Of a stretch of 64,000 nucleotides of DNA, positions 8,352-16,653 are shown in pieces. A model generated the notes under the pieces. The model made no database searches. It was not told the DNA's origin and worked only from the letters and a program-made list of their open reading frames with translations. The number at the start of each line of letters is the position of its first letter. Position 1 is the stretch's first letter. Location: NCBI RefSeq assembly GCF_016820655.1, contig NZ_WSFT01000029.1:1-64000 (forward strand), read 5' to 3'. This DNA is from Anaeromonas frigoriresistens (GTDB taxonomy: Bacteria > Bacillota > Clostridia > Tissierellales > SIT17). The translations under genes and the position numbers were made by a program.

Positions 8352-8744
8352 ATGAAAGTTAAATCACTAGATGAATTAAAAAAAATAAGAGAAGAATCTT
8401 TAGGAAAAGTAAATTTAAGGGATGCAGGAGCGTTAAAGGGAGATAATATTGAAATTCTAGTGGGAATGGCTACATGTGGCATATCCTCTGGAGCAAGGGA
8501 AACACTTACTAGTTTTGTAGAAAAGTTAGCCAAAGCTGAAATAAATAATGCCAAGGTGGTACCGGTAGGGTGTATTGGATATTGTCACTCTGAGCCCACA
8601 GTACAGGTGAATATCCCTGGGCAAAAGCCTGTACTTTATGGAAAAGTAAAGAAAGACAAAGTGGAGGATATAATTCAAAGTCATATTAAAGATGGAAAAA
8701 TAGTTGATAGCCTAGTACTGAACATAGATTTTGATAGAGCATAG
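8352..8744 (+). CDS. hndB: Hydrogenase subunit B (HndB-like [2Fe-2S] protein)
   Basis: 130 residues. The Cys pattern MATCGISSGARE and PVGCIGYCHSEPTV provides four ligands of a thioredoxin-type [2Fe-2S] domain; the N-terminal 35 residues have no Cys. Matches HndB of the tetrameric Desulfovibrio NADP-reducing hydrogenase and sits in the same gene order, hndA-B-C-D. Trimeric HydABC enzymes lack a separate copy of this subunit, so this enzyme is of the four-subunit type. Its electron-transfer role is inferred from the cluster. Confidence 0.82.
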   Translation: MKVKSLDELKKIREESLGKVNLRDAGALKGDNIEILVGMATCGISSGARETLTSFVEKLAKAEINNAKVVPVGCIGYCHSEPTVQVNIPGQKPVLYGKVKKDKVEDIIQSHIKDGKIVDSLVLNIDFDRA

Positions 8745-8758
8745 AAAGGAGGATAAAT

Positions 8759-10411
8759 ATGGTAAGAACACGTACGAATATAATGGTCTGCGGAGGAACA
8801 GGATGTTTAGCAAGTGAAGGAGAAAAAGTTGCTAAGAATTTAGAATTGATTATTAAAGCAAGAGGTTATGCTGAGGAAGCAAAGGTTATTCAAACAGGAT
8901 GCTTTGGATTTTGCGAACAAGGACCTATTGTAAAAATAGAACCAGACAATGTTTTTTATGTAAGGGTAGGACCTAAAGATGCCAAGGATATAGTGGATGA
9001 ACATATTGTAAAGGGAAGAAAGGTAGAAAGACTTTTATTTAAGGACCCTAAAGAAGATAAAAAGGTTGATAAACAGGAAGATATGAGTTTCTATAAGAAG
9101 CAGCTTAGAGTTGCATTGAGAAATTGTGGACTCATAAATCCTGAAGATATTTATGAGTATATAGCTATGGGAGGATATGAAGCTTTAGGAAAGTCATTAA
9201 CTGAAAGCTCTAGGGATGATATTATCAATGAAATTAAAGCTTCAGGTCTTAGAGGTAGAGGTGGTGGTGGTTTTCCTACTGGAGTAAAATGGGAAATCAC
9301 TAAGCAACAGGAAAGTGATGTTAAATTCATAATTTGTAATGCTGATGAAGGGGATCCAGGAGCTTTTATGGATAGGAGTATTTTAGAGGGAGATCCCCAT
9401 AGTGTAATAGAAGCAATGGCAATAGGTGGTTATGCAATAGGAGCAGATAAAGGTGTAGTATACATAAGAGCAGAATATCCCTTAGCAATCTCAAGACTTA
9501 AGATAGCTCTTAGTCAAGCAAGAGAATTAGGATTACTAGGTGAAAGGATATTTGATACTGACTTTAGTTTTGATATAGATATAAAATTTGGAGCTGGAGC
9601 CTTTGTATGTGGTGAAGAAACAGCTCTTATTAATTCCTGTGAAGGTAAACGAGGAGAACCCAATTATAAGCCACCTTATCCAGCTCAAGAGGGATATTGG
9701 GGTCATCCAACTAGCGTAAATAATGTTGAAACCTTTGCTAATATTCCTCCAATTATTATGAAAGGCGCTAAATGGTTTTCATCTATAGGAACAGAAAATA
9801 GTAAAGGAACTAAAGTTTTTGCTCTAGCAGGAAAGATAAATAATGTAGGGTTAGTAGAAGTTCCTATGGGGAGTACTTTAAGAGAGATTATTTATGATAT
9901 AGGTGGTGGTATACAAGGAGGACGTAAATTCAAAGCGGTACAAACAGGAGGACCTTCAGGAGGAGTTATAACAGAAGAAGGATTAGATACTCCAATAGAC
10001 TATGATAGCTTATTAGAAGTAGGCTCAATGATGGGGTCTGGTGGTATGATTGTAATGGATGAGACAGATAATATGGTTAATATTGCTAAATTCTATCTTG
10101 AATTTACCATGGATGAGGCCTGTGGAAAATGTGCAGCTGGAAGAATTGGAACTAAGAGACTTTATGAGATTTTAAATAAAATTACCAGTGGAAATGCTAC
10201 TATGGCAGATATAGATGCATTAAAGCAGTTAGCATATATGGTAAAAGGGAGTTCTTTATGTGGTCTCTGTCAGACAGCCCCTAATCCAATAATTAGTACT
10301 TTGGAAAATTTTTGGGATGAATATTTAGCCTTTATTAAAGATATAGATCATCCTCAAGGGGAAGGTAAATACGTAGATAAAAATAAAGATGATTCAATGT
10401 TAAAATCCTAA
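8759..10411 (+). CDS. hndC: Hydrogenase subunit C (NuoF/HydB-like, FMN and NAD(P)H binding) with altered [4Fe-4S] ligands
   Basis: 550 residues. Residues 8-90 are a thioredoxin-like [2Fe-2S] domain (MVCGGTGC, TGCFGFCEQ). The NuoF core has GLRGRGGGGFPTGVKWE for NADH and NADEGDPGAFMDRS plus GAGAFVCGEETAL for FMN, then an SLBB segment. In the usual cluster motif CxxCxxC...C, the third Cys is replaced: Cys455, Cys458, then Gly461. A new Cys504 stands two residues after Cys501 (LCGLC rather than LCGLG). The C-terminal two-[4Fe-4S] ferredoxin domain of T. maritima-type HydB is absent; the protein ends about 40 residues after LCGLC. It should exchange electrons with NAD(P)H. Confidence 0.88.
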   Translation: MVRTRTNIMVCGGTGCLASEGEKVAKNLELIIKARGYAEEAKVIQTGCFGFCEQGPIVKIEPDNVFYVRVGPKDAKDIVDEHIVKGRKVERLLFKDPKEDKKVDKQEDMSFYKKQLRVALRNCGLINPEDIYEYIAMGGYEALGKSLTESSRDDIINEIKASGLRGRGGGGFPTGVKWEITKQQESDVKFIICNADEGDPGAFMDRSILEGDPHSVIEAMAIGGYAIGADKGVVYIRAEYPLAISRLKIALSQARELGLLGERIFDTDFSFDIDIKFGAGAFVCGEETALINSCEGKRGEPNYKPPYPAQEGYWGHPTSVNNVETFANIPPIIMKGAKWFSSIGTENSKGTKVFALAGKINNVGLVEVPMGSTLREIIYDIGGGIQGGRKFKAVQTGGPSGGVITEEGLDTPIDYDSLLEVGSMMGSGGMIVMDETDNMVNIAKFYLEFTMDEACGKCAAGRIGTKRLYEILNKITSGNATMADIDALKQLAYMVKGSSLCGLCQTAPNPIISTLENFWDEYLAFIKDIDHPQGEGKYVDKNKDDSMLKS

Positions 10412-10429
10412 AAGGGGTGAAATGAAATT

Positions 10430-12214
10430 ATGTCTAAAGATACAGCAAATCATGAAAATAAAAGAAAGATTAATATAGAAATTAATGGTGAAAAAATAAT
10501 TGTGCCTGAAGGTATTACAGTATTAGAAGCATCCCATGAACTAGGGGTAAAAATACCGACTCTTTGTCACTTAGACTTAAAAGATTTGCAATTATATAAT
10601 AAAACAGCATCCTGTAGAGTTTGTATGGTAGAATCAATAGATCCAAGAAATGATAACAAAAGACTAGTTCCATCCTGTGTCACAAAGGTTTATGAAGGAA
10701 TGGTTATTAAAACTGATTCAGTAAATGCTATAACAGCCCGTAGGATGGCGGTTGAACTCTTACTTTCAAATCATCCCAATGAGTGTTTTACCTGTCCTAA
10801 AAATTTAGAATGTGAGTTACAGGCTTTAGCTGAAGAACTAAATGTTAGGGAGATAAGATGGGAAGGGGAAAGGATGGATTATCCTAAAGATGTATCCAGT
10901 GATGCTATTGTTAAGGATGCTAATAAATGTATATATTGTAGACGTTGTGAAACAGGATGTAATGAAGTACAAACTTGTGGGATTCTTTCAGGAATTGGAA
11001 GAGGATTTGACGCATTTGTAGGACCTGCATTTAATATGCCTATGGTAGAGACTTCATGTACCTATTGTGGACAGTGTGTACAGGTATGTCCTACAGCTGC
11101 TCTTACAGAGATGTTCCATACTGATAAAGTATGGGAAGCACTAAACGATCCAGATAAACACGTTATAGTACAGACTGCACCAGCCATCCGAGTGGCATTA
11201 GGAGAATTATTTGGAATGGAAGCAGGAACTATAGTAACAGGGAAAATGGTTTCTGCTTTAAAACGAATGGGATTTGATGGTGTCTTTGATACGGATTTTG
11301 GAGCTGATTTAACTATAATGGAGGAAGCCTCTGAGTTAATTTATCGTTTAGAAAATAATAAGACATTACCAATACTTACAAATTGTTGTCCTGCATGGGT
11401 TAAGTTTATAGAGCATCAATTTCCAGAATTAATTCATGTTCCATCAACTTGTAAGTCACCTCATATAATGTTTGGAACAATAGCTAAAACTTATTATGCG
11501 GAGAAAAATAAGTTAGATCCAGATAATATTGTAGTTGTTTCTATAATGCCATGTATAGCCAAAAAGGCAGAAGCTAAAAGACCAGAATTGACAAAGGATG
11601 AGAAGAATAACGTAGATATAGTTGTTACTACTAGAGAACTTGGAGCTATGATTAAGGAAGCGGGTATAAAATTTGATGCTCTACCTGATAGTGAATTTGA
11701 TAGTCCTTTAGGTGAAACAACAGGGGCTTCAGTAATATTTGGAACAGCAGGAGGAGTTATAGAAGCTGCAGTTCGAACCGCCTATGAGTGGATGACAGGA
11801 GAAGAATTGGAAGATGTAGAATTTGAACAACTTAGAGGTATGGATGGATTAAGAAAGGCTAGTGTTCTAATAGGAGATAAGGAGCTAAAGATTGGAATAG
11901 CCAGTGGATTAGGAAATGCTCGTATTATTCTAGAAGAGATAAGAGAAGGGATATCTGAATATGATGCTATAGAGATAATGGCTTGTCCAGGAGGATGTAT
12001 AGGTGGTGGAGGTCAACCTTATCATCATGGAAATAGAGAAGTTATTAAGAAACGTAAGGATGCAATATATGATGAAGATAGAAGAAAGAAAATAAGAAAA
12101 TCTCATGAGAATCCAGAAATAATTAAGCTCTATGAAGAATATTTAGGTAAGCCCTTTGGAGAAAAAGCTCATAAGTTATTACATACTCACTTTGAGGAAC
12201 GAGAAAGAATTTAA
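10430..12214 (+). CDS. hndD: [FeFe] hydrogenase catalytic subunit
   Basis: 594 residues with the full modular layout: N-terminal [2Fe-2S] (TLCHLDL, ASCRVCM, VPSC), His-ligated [4Fe-4S] (SNHPNECFTCPKNLEC), two [4Fe-4S] (CIYCRRCETGC and CTYCGQCVQVCP), and the H-cluster domain. H-cluster motifs are TNCCPAW (Cys319/Cys320; Asn where Ser is common), MPCIAKKAE (Ile where Thr is common) and ACPGGCIGGGGQP. A small-subunit-like tail follows (about 535-590). It produces or oxidises H2 in the cytoplasm. The maturases HydEFG are not in the window. Followed by a perfect terminator. Confidence 0.95.
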   Translation: MSKDTANHENKRKINIEINGEKIIVPEGITVLEASHELGVKIPTLCHLDLKDLQLYNKTASCRVCMVESIDPRNDNKRLVPSCVTKVYEGMVIKTDSVNAITARRMAVELLLSNHPNECFTCPKNLECELQALAEELNVREIRWEGERMDYPKDVSSDAIVKDANKCIYCRRCETGCNEVQTCGILSGIGRGFDAFVGPAFNMPMVETSCTYCGQCVQVCPTAALTEMFHTDKVWEALNDPDKHVIVQTAPAIRVALGELFGMEAGTIVTGKMVSALKRMGFDGVFDTDFGADLTIMEEASELIYRLENNKTLPILTNCCPAWVKFIEHQFPELIHVPSTCKSPHIMFGTIAKTYYAEKNKLDPDNIVVVSIMPCIAKKAEAKRPELTKDEKNNVDIVVTTRELGAMIKEAGIKFDALPDSEFDSPLGETTGASVIFGTAGGVIEAAVRTAYEWMTGEELEDVEFEQLRGMDGLRKASVLIGDKELKIGIASGLGNARIILEEIREGISEYDAIEIMACPGGCIGGGGQPYHHGNREVIKKRKDAIYDEDRRKKIRKSHENPEIIKLYEEYLGKPFGEKAHKLLHTHFEERERI

Positions 12215-12228
12215 TATGAGTTTCAATT

Positions 12229-12262
12229 AAAATGACCTTAAGCTTCTGCTTAAGGTCATTTT
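12229..12262. terminator. Bidirectional terminator after hndD
   Basis: AAAATGACCTTAAGC pairs perfectly with GCTTAAGGTCATTTT across a TTCT loop. It serves both hndD and the leftward cotJC fragment. Confidence 0.9.
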
Positions 12263-12265
12263 AAT

Positions 12266-12645
12266 TTAATAGTGCTTTTTCATGTTCATATATTCTTCGA
12301 CTATTCTCAATGTCTCTCCAAATCTTTGATAGTGAACAACTTCTCTTTCTCTTAGGAATTTTAAAGCATCTATAACTCCAGGGTCATCACTTAACTTAAT
12401 AAGATGTTCATAGGTAGCTCTAGCTTTTTGCTCTGCTGCCATATCCTCGTGTAAGTCTGCAATAGGATCATCTTTTGAGTTTATAAATGTAGCAGTCCAT
12501 GGTACGCCTGCTGCATTATGAGGGAATGGACTTTTACCATGATTAGCATAATGAGCTGCAAAAGGAGTACCTTTTATTTTATCGATTGGAGCATCCTTTG
12601 TAAGCTTATATACTATTGTACCTATCATTTCCCAATGGGCAAGTT
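12266..12645 (-). pseudogene. cotJC: cotJC 3' part: spore-coat manganese catalase cut by the prophage
   Basis: On the minus strand the frame reads EELAHWEMIGTIVYKLTKD and continues through HEDMAAEQKARATYEHLI and REREVVHYQRFGETLRI to a stop at 12266. This is the C-terminal two thirds of CotJC (Mn-catalase family), including the second-half metal ligands (AAEQ.AR..YE and E..H..RFGE). The true gene should have about 60 more residues upstream, but from about 12646 the sequence becomes phage DNA and an in-frame TAA appears. An internal ATG at 12628 could give a 120-residue remnant lacking the first metal ligands. The missing 5' sequence is found, decayed, at about 48278-48361. Confidence 0.85.
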
Positions 12646-12667
12646 CTTCTGAACGTAAAGGTTATCA
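12631..12667. other. Left attachment site (cotJC/phage junction)
   Basis: Host part GGGCAAGTTC (cotJC, minus-strand codons for EELA), then phage part ending in AGGTTATCA at 12659-12667. The octamer TTCTTCTG (12644-12651) matches TTCCTCTG at the right junction (48276-48283) with one mismatch. The crossover is probably in the TTC at 12644-12646, the centre of symmetry of the rebuilt attP. The recombinase gene ends 5 bp inside this site. Confidence 0.8.
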
Positions 12668-12671
12668 GTAA

Positions 12672-14219
12672 CTATTTATTTAATTTTAAATATAATTTCA
12701 ATTTAAACTCATCAGGGTTATTATGCCATCTTCCATTAACTATTTTAGTATATTCGACCTTCTCCAAAATTTCTTTTAATAGTCTATTTTTATCGGCAGG
12801 ATCTTTAAGGGTATCATATACCTCTATTATATTTTCTATTTTAGGGATTAATATTTCCTTGTTATTTTCTCTTTTTTTCTCAATTTCTATTTTGCTTAGC
12901 AGACCTTGTTTATCATTTTTATAGTTTTTAATCTTGTCTTTAATTAATATACTTCTCTTTATAAAAACATCTTTAGAATAAACTCCTTGCTCTAATAGAT
13001 CATGTAAATTATTAAGTTGTTTATTTAAGGTTTCTAATTCATTATCTATAATAGAAATAGATTTTTCTATAACTTCTAATTCTATATTCTCGCTTTTATT
13101 ATTTTCTAATTGTAATTCTAGTTTATATTTTTCTAACCATGTAGAAAGTGCTTGGATTAATTTTTCTTCTACCAAGTATAAATGTGAGCTTATATTATTG
13201 CAGGTTGGTCCAATACACATTAATGTATCCGGATAATCTCCTTTATGGGGCCTTCTATTCATTTTTCTACCACATAAACCACAAACTATTATCCCTACTA
13301 AAGGGTTTTTTAATTTATGTCTTGTAGGTACTGGAGGGGTAGAATTTTCTTCTAAATATCTTTGGGCTAAATTAAATATTTCTTCATCTACTATACCTGG
13401 ATGTAATCCATCTACAAGTATTATATTGTTATTTCTAGGTCTAGTTTTCTTTATTTCTCCATCTACTACTTGTTTTTTAATCGGCCTAGTATTCCATTTT
13501 ATTTTACCGATATAAACTGGATTTCTGATTATTGTTTGTATGGTGGATGTAGTCCAATCTCCACCACGAGAAGTGGGTATATTCATTTCATTTAACCTAT
13601 TGGCTATCATTTGTACTCCTATACGATTTGAACGAGTGTATAGGTCAAATATTAGCTTTACAATCTTAGCTTGTTCCGAATGGGGTTCTAGTGTATAGCC
13701 TTTTTGGCTTTCTAGTTTCTTTCTTTTATATCCATATGGAGCTATGCTGCCTAAATATTTTCCTTCTTTAACAGATTGGATTCTACCTTGCTGTAATCTT
13801 CTGTTTATAGTTTTATATTCTCTCCTAGACATGAATAAACCAAACTCAAAGTATTCTTCATCAAACTCATTATTTGGATCATAAGTTTTCATAGGAGTAA
13901 TAATTTTAGTGTTTGTATATTTAAAAGCTTGAGCAACTAATCCTTGATCCATAGTATCACCACGTGCAAGTCTTTCTACTTCTACTACAAGTACTCCATC
14001 CCATTTTCCTTGTTCTACATCTGAAAGCAACTCTTGCATAATAGGTCTAGATCTTATTGTTTCCCCAGATACCACTTCTCTATATATTTTATCTACTACT
14101 ATGTTCATTTTTTTAGCTAAGTCAAGCAAAATTCTCTCATGTCTTTTTAGAGTTTCACCTTCTCCTCTTGACTCTGCTTCTATATCTTTTCTACTTTTTC
14201 TTAGATACATGGCATACAT
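12672..14219 (-). CDS. Large serine recombinase (prophage integrase)
   Basis: 515 residues. Resolvase catalytic domain at 1-140 with the nucleophile Ser9 in YLRKSRKD and conserved VVEVERLARG. Recombinase domain about 165-290 (YGYKRKK, NRLNEMNIPTSRGGDW). Zinc ribbon about 310-345 (CGLCGRKM, then MCIGPTC). Coiled-coil plus C-terminal domain to the end. These enzymes recombine attP with attB without host factors and need a directionality factor for excision. No obvious directionality factor is seen, so it may be one of the small early genes. It lies next to attL, as usual. Confidence 0.95.
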   Translation of the reverse strand: MYAMYLRKSRKDIEAESRGEGETLKRHERILLDLAKKMNIVVDKIYREVVSGETIRSRPIMQELLSDVEQGKWDGVLVVEVERLARGDTMDQGLVAQAFKYTNTKIITPMKTYDPNNEFDEEYFEFGLFMSRREYKTINRRLQQGRIQSVKEGKYLGSIAPYGYKRKKLESQKGYTLEPHSEQAKIVKLIFDLYTRSNRIGVQMIANRLNEMNIPTSRGGDWTTSTIQTIIRNPVYIGKIKWNTRPIKKQVVDGEIKKTRPRNNNIILVDGLHPGIVDEEIFNLAQRYLEENSTPPVPTRHKLKNPLVGIIVCGLCGRKMNRRPHKGDYPDTLMCIGPTCNNISSHLYLVEEKLIQALSTWLEKYKLELQLENNKSENIELEVIEKSISIIDNELETLNKQLNNLHDLLEQGVYSKDVFIKRSILIKDKIKNYKNDKQGLLSKIEIEKKRENNKEILIPKIENIIEVYDTLKDPADKNRLLKEILEKVEYTKIVNGRWHNNPDEFKLKLYLKLNK

Positions 14220-14228
14220 TTTAATTTA

Positions 14229-14687
14229 TCACTCCCAAATTTCTAGAATTGATAAAGGTTCAAAATAAACTATAAAATTATTGACTCTATGTGATAAGCC
14301 ATACTTCTCCTTATAGTATTTTAAAGCTTCATCTATGTATTCTTCAGTTACATCTAAGTATTTTGATAATTCATATCTATTAGTTACATCATCTTTAAAA
14401 GCAGCTATTAATAACTCAATACTAACAAGTTTGGAATAGCCCCAGGCTCTTGCTCTTCGTTCTTGTTTTCTATTTTCCACTTTCGATTGATCTAAAATAT
14501 CTCCAGAAGAAGTATAATGATGACCTAGTTCTTCAGCTAATATACACTTTTTTTCTTTATCAGTTTCTATATTTTTATTTATTGCAATTACATTATCTGA
14601 GTACAAACCTTTGATATTTCCTTTAAAAGGCATTTCAATAATCTCTACTCCCTCATCTTCACTTTCCTTAATTAAGATTTCATACAT
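14229..14687 (-). CDS. ImmA/IrrE-family metallopeptidase (anti-repressor protease)
   Basis: 152 residues. Zinc motif ILAEELGHHYTS (E-E-x-x-H-H variant of HExxH), a further acidic helix with ENRKQERRARAWG, and a C-terminal part typical of phage ImmA. In ICEBs1 and phi105, ImmA cleaves the neighbouring repressor after DNA damage, which induces the element. Here the repressor gene lies 11 bp upstream in the same leftward operon, which supports that role. Confidence 0.88.
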   Translation of the reverse strand: MYEILIKESEDEGVEIIEMPFKGNIKGLYSDNVIAINKNIETDKEKKCILAEELGHHYTSSGDILDQSKVENRKQERRARAWGYSKLVSIELLIAAFKDDVTNRYELSKYLDVTEEYIDEALKYYKEKYGLSHRVNNFIVYFEPLSILEIWE

Positions 14688-14698
14688 TTGTCATCCCC

Positions 14699-15013
14699 CT
14701 ATTGATTTCGTCTAGACTTAATAAACTCCTTAAAATTTTTTATTTCCTCTAGTTCTTCTTCTGTAAAGTCATCACCATCATGATGAGCAGCTATAGTTGA
14801 TATATCATCTTGTGTACTCATTCTTTCAAGCTCATCAATAGTAATATCTAATGCTTTACATAGCTTTATTACATTACCAACTGAAGAGTTATCTATTCCT
14901 CTTTTTAACATTGAACGCAATGTCGTATATGGTATATCTGCTTTTATAGCAGCAGATCTCACATTCAAATTTTTCTCTTCAATAAGCTTTTCAATAATTT
15001 CAGTCTTATCCAT
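14699..15013 (-). CDS. Phage repressor (ImmR/cI-like, HTH_XRE)
   Basis: 104 residues: N-terminal helix-turn-helix about 10-60 (KNLNVRSAAIKADIPYTTLRSMLKRG), then an acidic C-terminal tail (FTEEELEEIKNFKEFIKSRR), the region ImmA-type proteases usually cut. First gene of the leftward lysogeny operon. Faces a cro-like gene across a region with three copies of an 11-bp operator. Ribosome site AAGGAG is correctly spaced. Confidence 0.88.
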   Translation of the reverse strand: MDKTEIIEKLIEEKNLNVRSAAIKADIPYTTLRSMLKRGIDNSSVGNVIKLCKALDITIDELERMSTQDDISTIAAHHDGDDFTEEELEEIKNFKEFIKSRRNQ

Positions 15014-15093
15014 TTATAAAAACTCCTTTATATAAAAAATTTAAAAATTCTTTAACTAACTATATTATAACCAAAAAAATAAAAATATGCTAT

Positions 15094-15169
15094 ATTTCGT
15101 ATATTTTTTTATAAAAATGCTTGACTATATATGAAATTTCGTATATAGTTAAATCAAGATATACGAAAT
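15094..15169. promoter_or_regulatory. Lysogeny switch: three ATATACGAAAT operators and the rightward early promoter
   Basis: ATATACGAAAT occurs at 15094-15104 (minus), 15136-15146 (minus) and 15159-15169 (plus). The last two form an inverted pair. A sigma-A promoter, TTGACT (15121-15126), 17-bp spacer, TATAGT (15144-15149), drives the cro-like gene, and the second operator overlaps its -10. On the other strand, TATAAT at about 15063-15068 can serve the repressor, with the first operator near its -35 region. Layout is that of a bistable repressor/Cro switch. Confidence 0.75.
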
Positions 15170-15192
15170 TGAGTATAAAAGGTGGTGAGAGA

Positions 15193-15396
15193 ATGTACAA
15201 AAATTTAGAAGCTGAACTTGCTCGTTTTAATCTTACTAAAGGTGATATAGCTAAAGATTTAGAGTTAAGCTATGGAACTATTATCAATAAATTCAAAGGT
15301 AAGCAAGACTTTACACTTGGAGAGGCTTTCATAATAAAAAATAAGCGATTTTCTAATTTAACAATAGAATATTTATTTGAAAGATCTGAGGAATAG
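15193..15396 (+). CDS. Cro-like early regulator (HTH)
   Basis: 67 residues from ATG 15193, which has AAAGGTGGTGAGAG upstream. A longer frame to 15121 would include the promoter and operators and is rejected. HTH: FNLTKGDIAKDLELSYGTIINKFKGKQDF, followed by FTLGEAFIIKNKRF, which fits the phage XRE regulators with 'L..Y.T...K..G...'. First gene of the rightward operon, hence likely Cro-like or an early activator. Confidence 0.75.
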   Translation: MYKNLEAELARFNLTKGDIAKDLELSYGTIINKFKGKQDFTLGEAFIIKNKRFSNLTIEYLFERSEE

Positions 15397-15439
15397 GACA
15401 AATTTACTCCAGCATATGTAATACCAGGAGGGAGATAGC

Positions 15440-15595
15440 ATGATAGTAGAAGAGTATAAGCTAGGAAATACTACAATTCAAATTGATGATGAGTTTATAG
15501 ATGAGAGTAAAACAGAAGAAATCTTAGAAAGGATTAGGCAGATAGCTATTAATTCGGAGAGAAAGGTGAAAATTAATGAAAAACCTAACTACTAA
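15440..15595 (+). CDS. Small phage protein, unknown function
   Basis: 51 residues, MIVEEYKLGNTTIQIDD to KINEKPNY, with GGAGGGAG 6 bases upstream. Overlaps the next gene by 20 bp, typical of packed early phage operons. Acidic, no recognised domain. The pattern EEYKLGNTTIQIDDEFI resembles short proteins found at this spot in clostridial phages. A directionality factor is possible but unproved. Confidence 0.6.
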   Translation: MIVEEYKLGNTTIQIDDEFIDESKTEEILERIRQIAINSERKVKINEKPNY

Positions 15596-15827
15596 AGTCA
15601 AAACAGAAAATTTCACATCAAAACAATTGGCTGATTTTGAAAAAAGAATAACAGGTGAGAAACAAAAGATATATTATCCCTGGGAAAGAAAATCTATCTA
15701 TAGAGTAATTAAGCAAGACAAAGATGGTTACTTTATCAACTATAAAAATGAAAGATTAAAGGTTATTCCTGAGTTGAATTTTCTAGATGAAGTAAGAGGT
15801 ATCATGGCCCTACATGGAAGGAGGTGA
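15576..15827 (+). CDS. Phage early protein, unknown function
   Basis: 83 residues, basic. Start ATG 15576 follows GAGAAAGGTG. Contains YYPWERKSIYRVIKQDKDGYFINYKNERLKV, a small beta-rich stretch without a recognised fold. Ends within the ribosome site of the next gene, so translation is coupled. Confidence 0.6.
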   Translation: MKNLTTKVKTENFTSKQLADFEKRITGEKQKIYYPWERKSIYRVIKQDKDGYFINYKNERLKVIPELNFLDEVRGIMALHGRR

Positions 15828-15835
15828 GTAAGAGA

Positions 15836-16264
15836 ATGGATGAAAGAATAGGGAAACTTATTAGCAAATTGGATACTGCAATCGGAATATTGATAGTACC
15901 TGCAGTAAGTAATCAAATCATAAGAGAGGCAAAAACACTAGTTACTGAAATATCTCTAGAATTAGGAAATATCGTAAATGAAGAGGAGTTTCAGGAAACT
16001 ATAAATGAGGACAAGCTAGAAGAGATGAAAGAATATTTAAAAAACACTCATTGTAGTTATGATAAGGATCAAGTAATTTCAGAGTACATTGCTGGAAATA
16101 TATCTTATTTAAGTAATTACAGCTTAGATGAATTCTATGTAGAGTGGGATGGAGTTTATTGTACAGACTTAGAAACTTATACAAATGATGTATTCAATAA
16201 TGTGATTCAACTTGTGTGTAATGTGATTGATAGTTATAAGGCTAATAATGAGGAGGTGAAATAG
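15836..16264 (+). CDS. Phage early protein, unknown function
   Basis: 142 residues from ATG 15836, placed 10 bases after AAGGAGGTG; the earlier in-frame GTG 15824 lies inside that ribosome site. Acidic and mostly helical, with no recognised domain. Lies in the early operon between small hypotheticals. Confidence 0.6.
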   Translation: MDERIGKLISKLDTAIGILIVPAVSNQIIREAKTLVTEISLELGNIVNEEEFQETINEDKLEEMKEYLKNTHCSYDKDQVISEYIAGNISYLSNYSLDEFYVEWDGVYCTDLETYTNDVFNNVIQLVCNVIDSYKANNEEVK

Positions 16265-16266
16265 CA

Positions 16267-16419
16267 ATGAATATAAGTTTTGGAGCTATAGCAGACCAAA
16301 TGTCTTTAGATACAGCTGTTCAGTATCATGAAAAATTAAATATAGACACTATTATCACAGATGGAAAGGATGTTACTTTTGAAATTGAAGAAGAACCTAC
16401 CAGCCTGCCAGCAAAATAG
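16267..16419 (+). CDS. Small phage protein, unknown function
   Basis: 50 residues (MNISFGAIADQMSLDTAVQY to EEPTSLPAK). AGGAGGTG lies 9 bases upstream, inside the end of the preceding gene. Acidic, no domain recognised. Confidence 0.55.
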   Translation: MNISFGAIADQMSLDTAVQYHEKLNIDTIITDGKDVTFEIEEEPTSLPAK

Positions 16420-16467
16420 GTTCTAGAAAAAATAATACATTTAAATTATACCATAGGAGGAATAAGG

Positions 16468-16653
16468 ATGGCGAATAGAGATGAAATAGAAGATAAAATG
16501 TCATTACTTTTAATGGATATAGGAGAGCTTAAGAGAGAAGTAAGGATTGGAGATAAAGCTAAAGTTCAATTAATCCTGAAGAGAAAAGAATTGAATAGCT
16601 TAGTAAAACAATTAGGAGGGGAAATTGATGGAGAATTGGAAAGTTCAAAATGA
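16468..16653 (+). CDS. Small helical phage protein, unknown function
   Basis: 61 residues, charged and predicted to be one long helical hairpin (DEIEDKMSLLLMDIGELKREV, then KRKELNSLVKQLGG). ATAGGAGGAAT upstream. Overlaps the Gam-like gene by 26 bp. Confidence 0.6.
   Translation: MANRDEIEDKMSLLLMDIGELKREVRIGDKAKVQLILKRKELNSLVKQLGGEIDGELESSK

Noticed and set aside
12266-12628. A complete 120-residue CotJC-like gene starting at ATG 12628
   Set aside because: CotJC similarity continues upstream of that ATG to the phage junction, and the first metal ligands are missing, so it is a truncated gene.
12616-12924. Rightward hydrophobic reading frame over the recombinase end
   Set aside because: It is the antisense shadow of the serine recombinase gene and attL, with no ribosome site.
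15121-15192. N-terminal extension of the Cro-like protein to 15121
   Set aside because: It would translate the -35/-10 promoter and two operators; the ribosome site is at about 15180.
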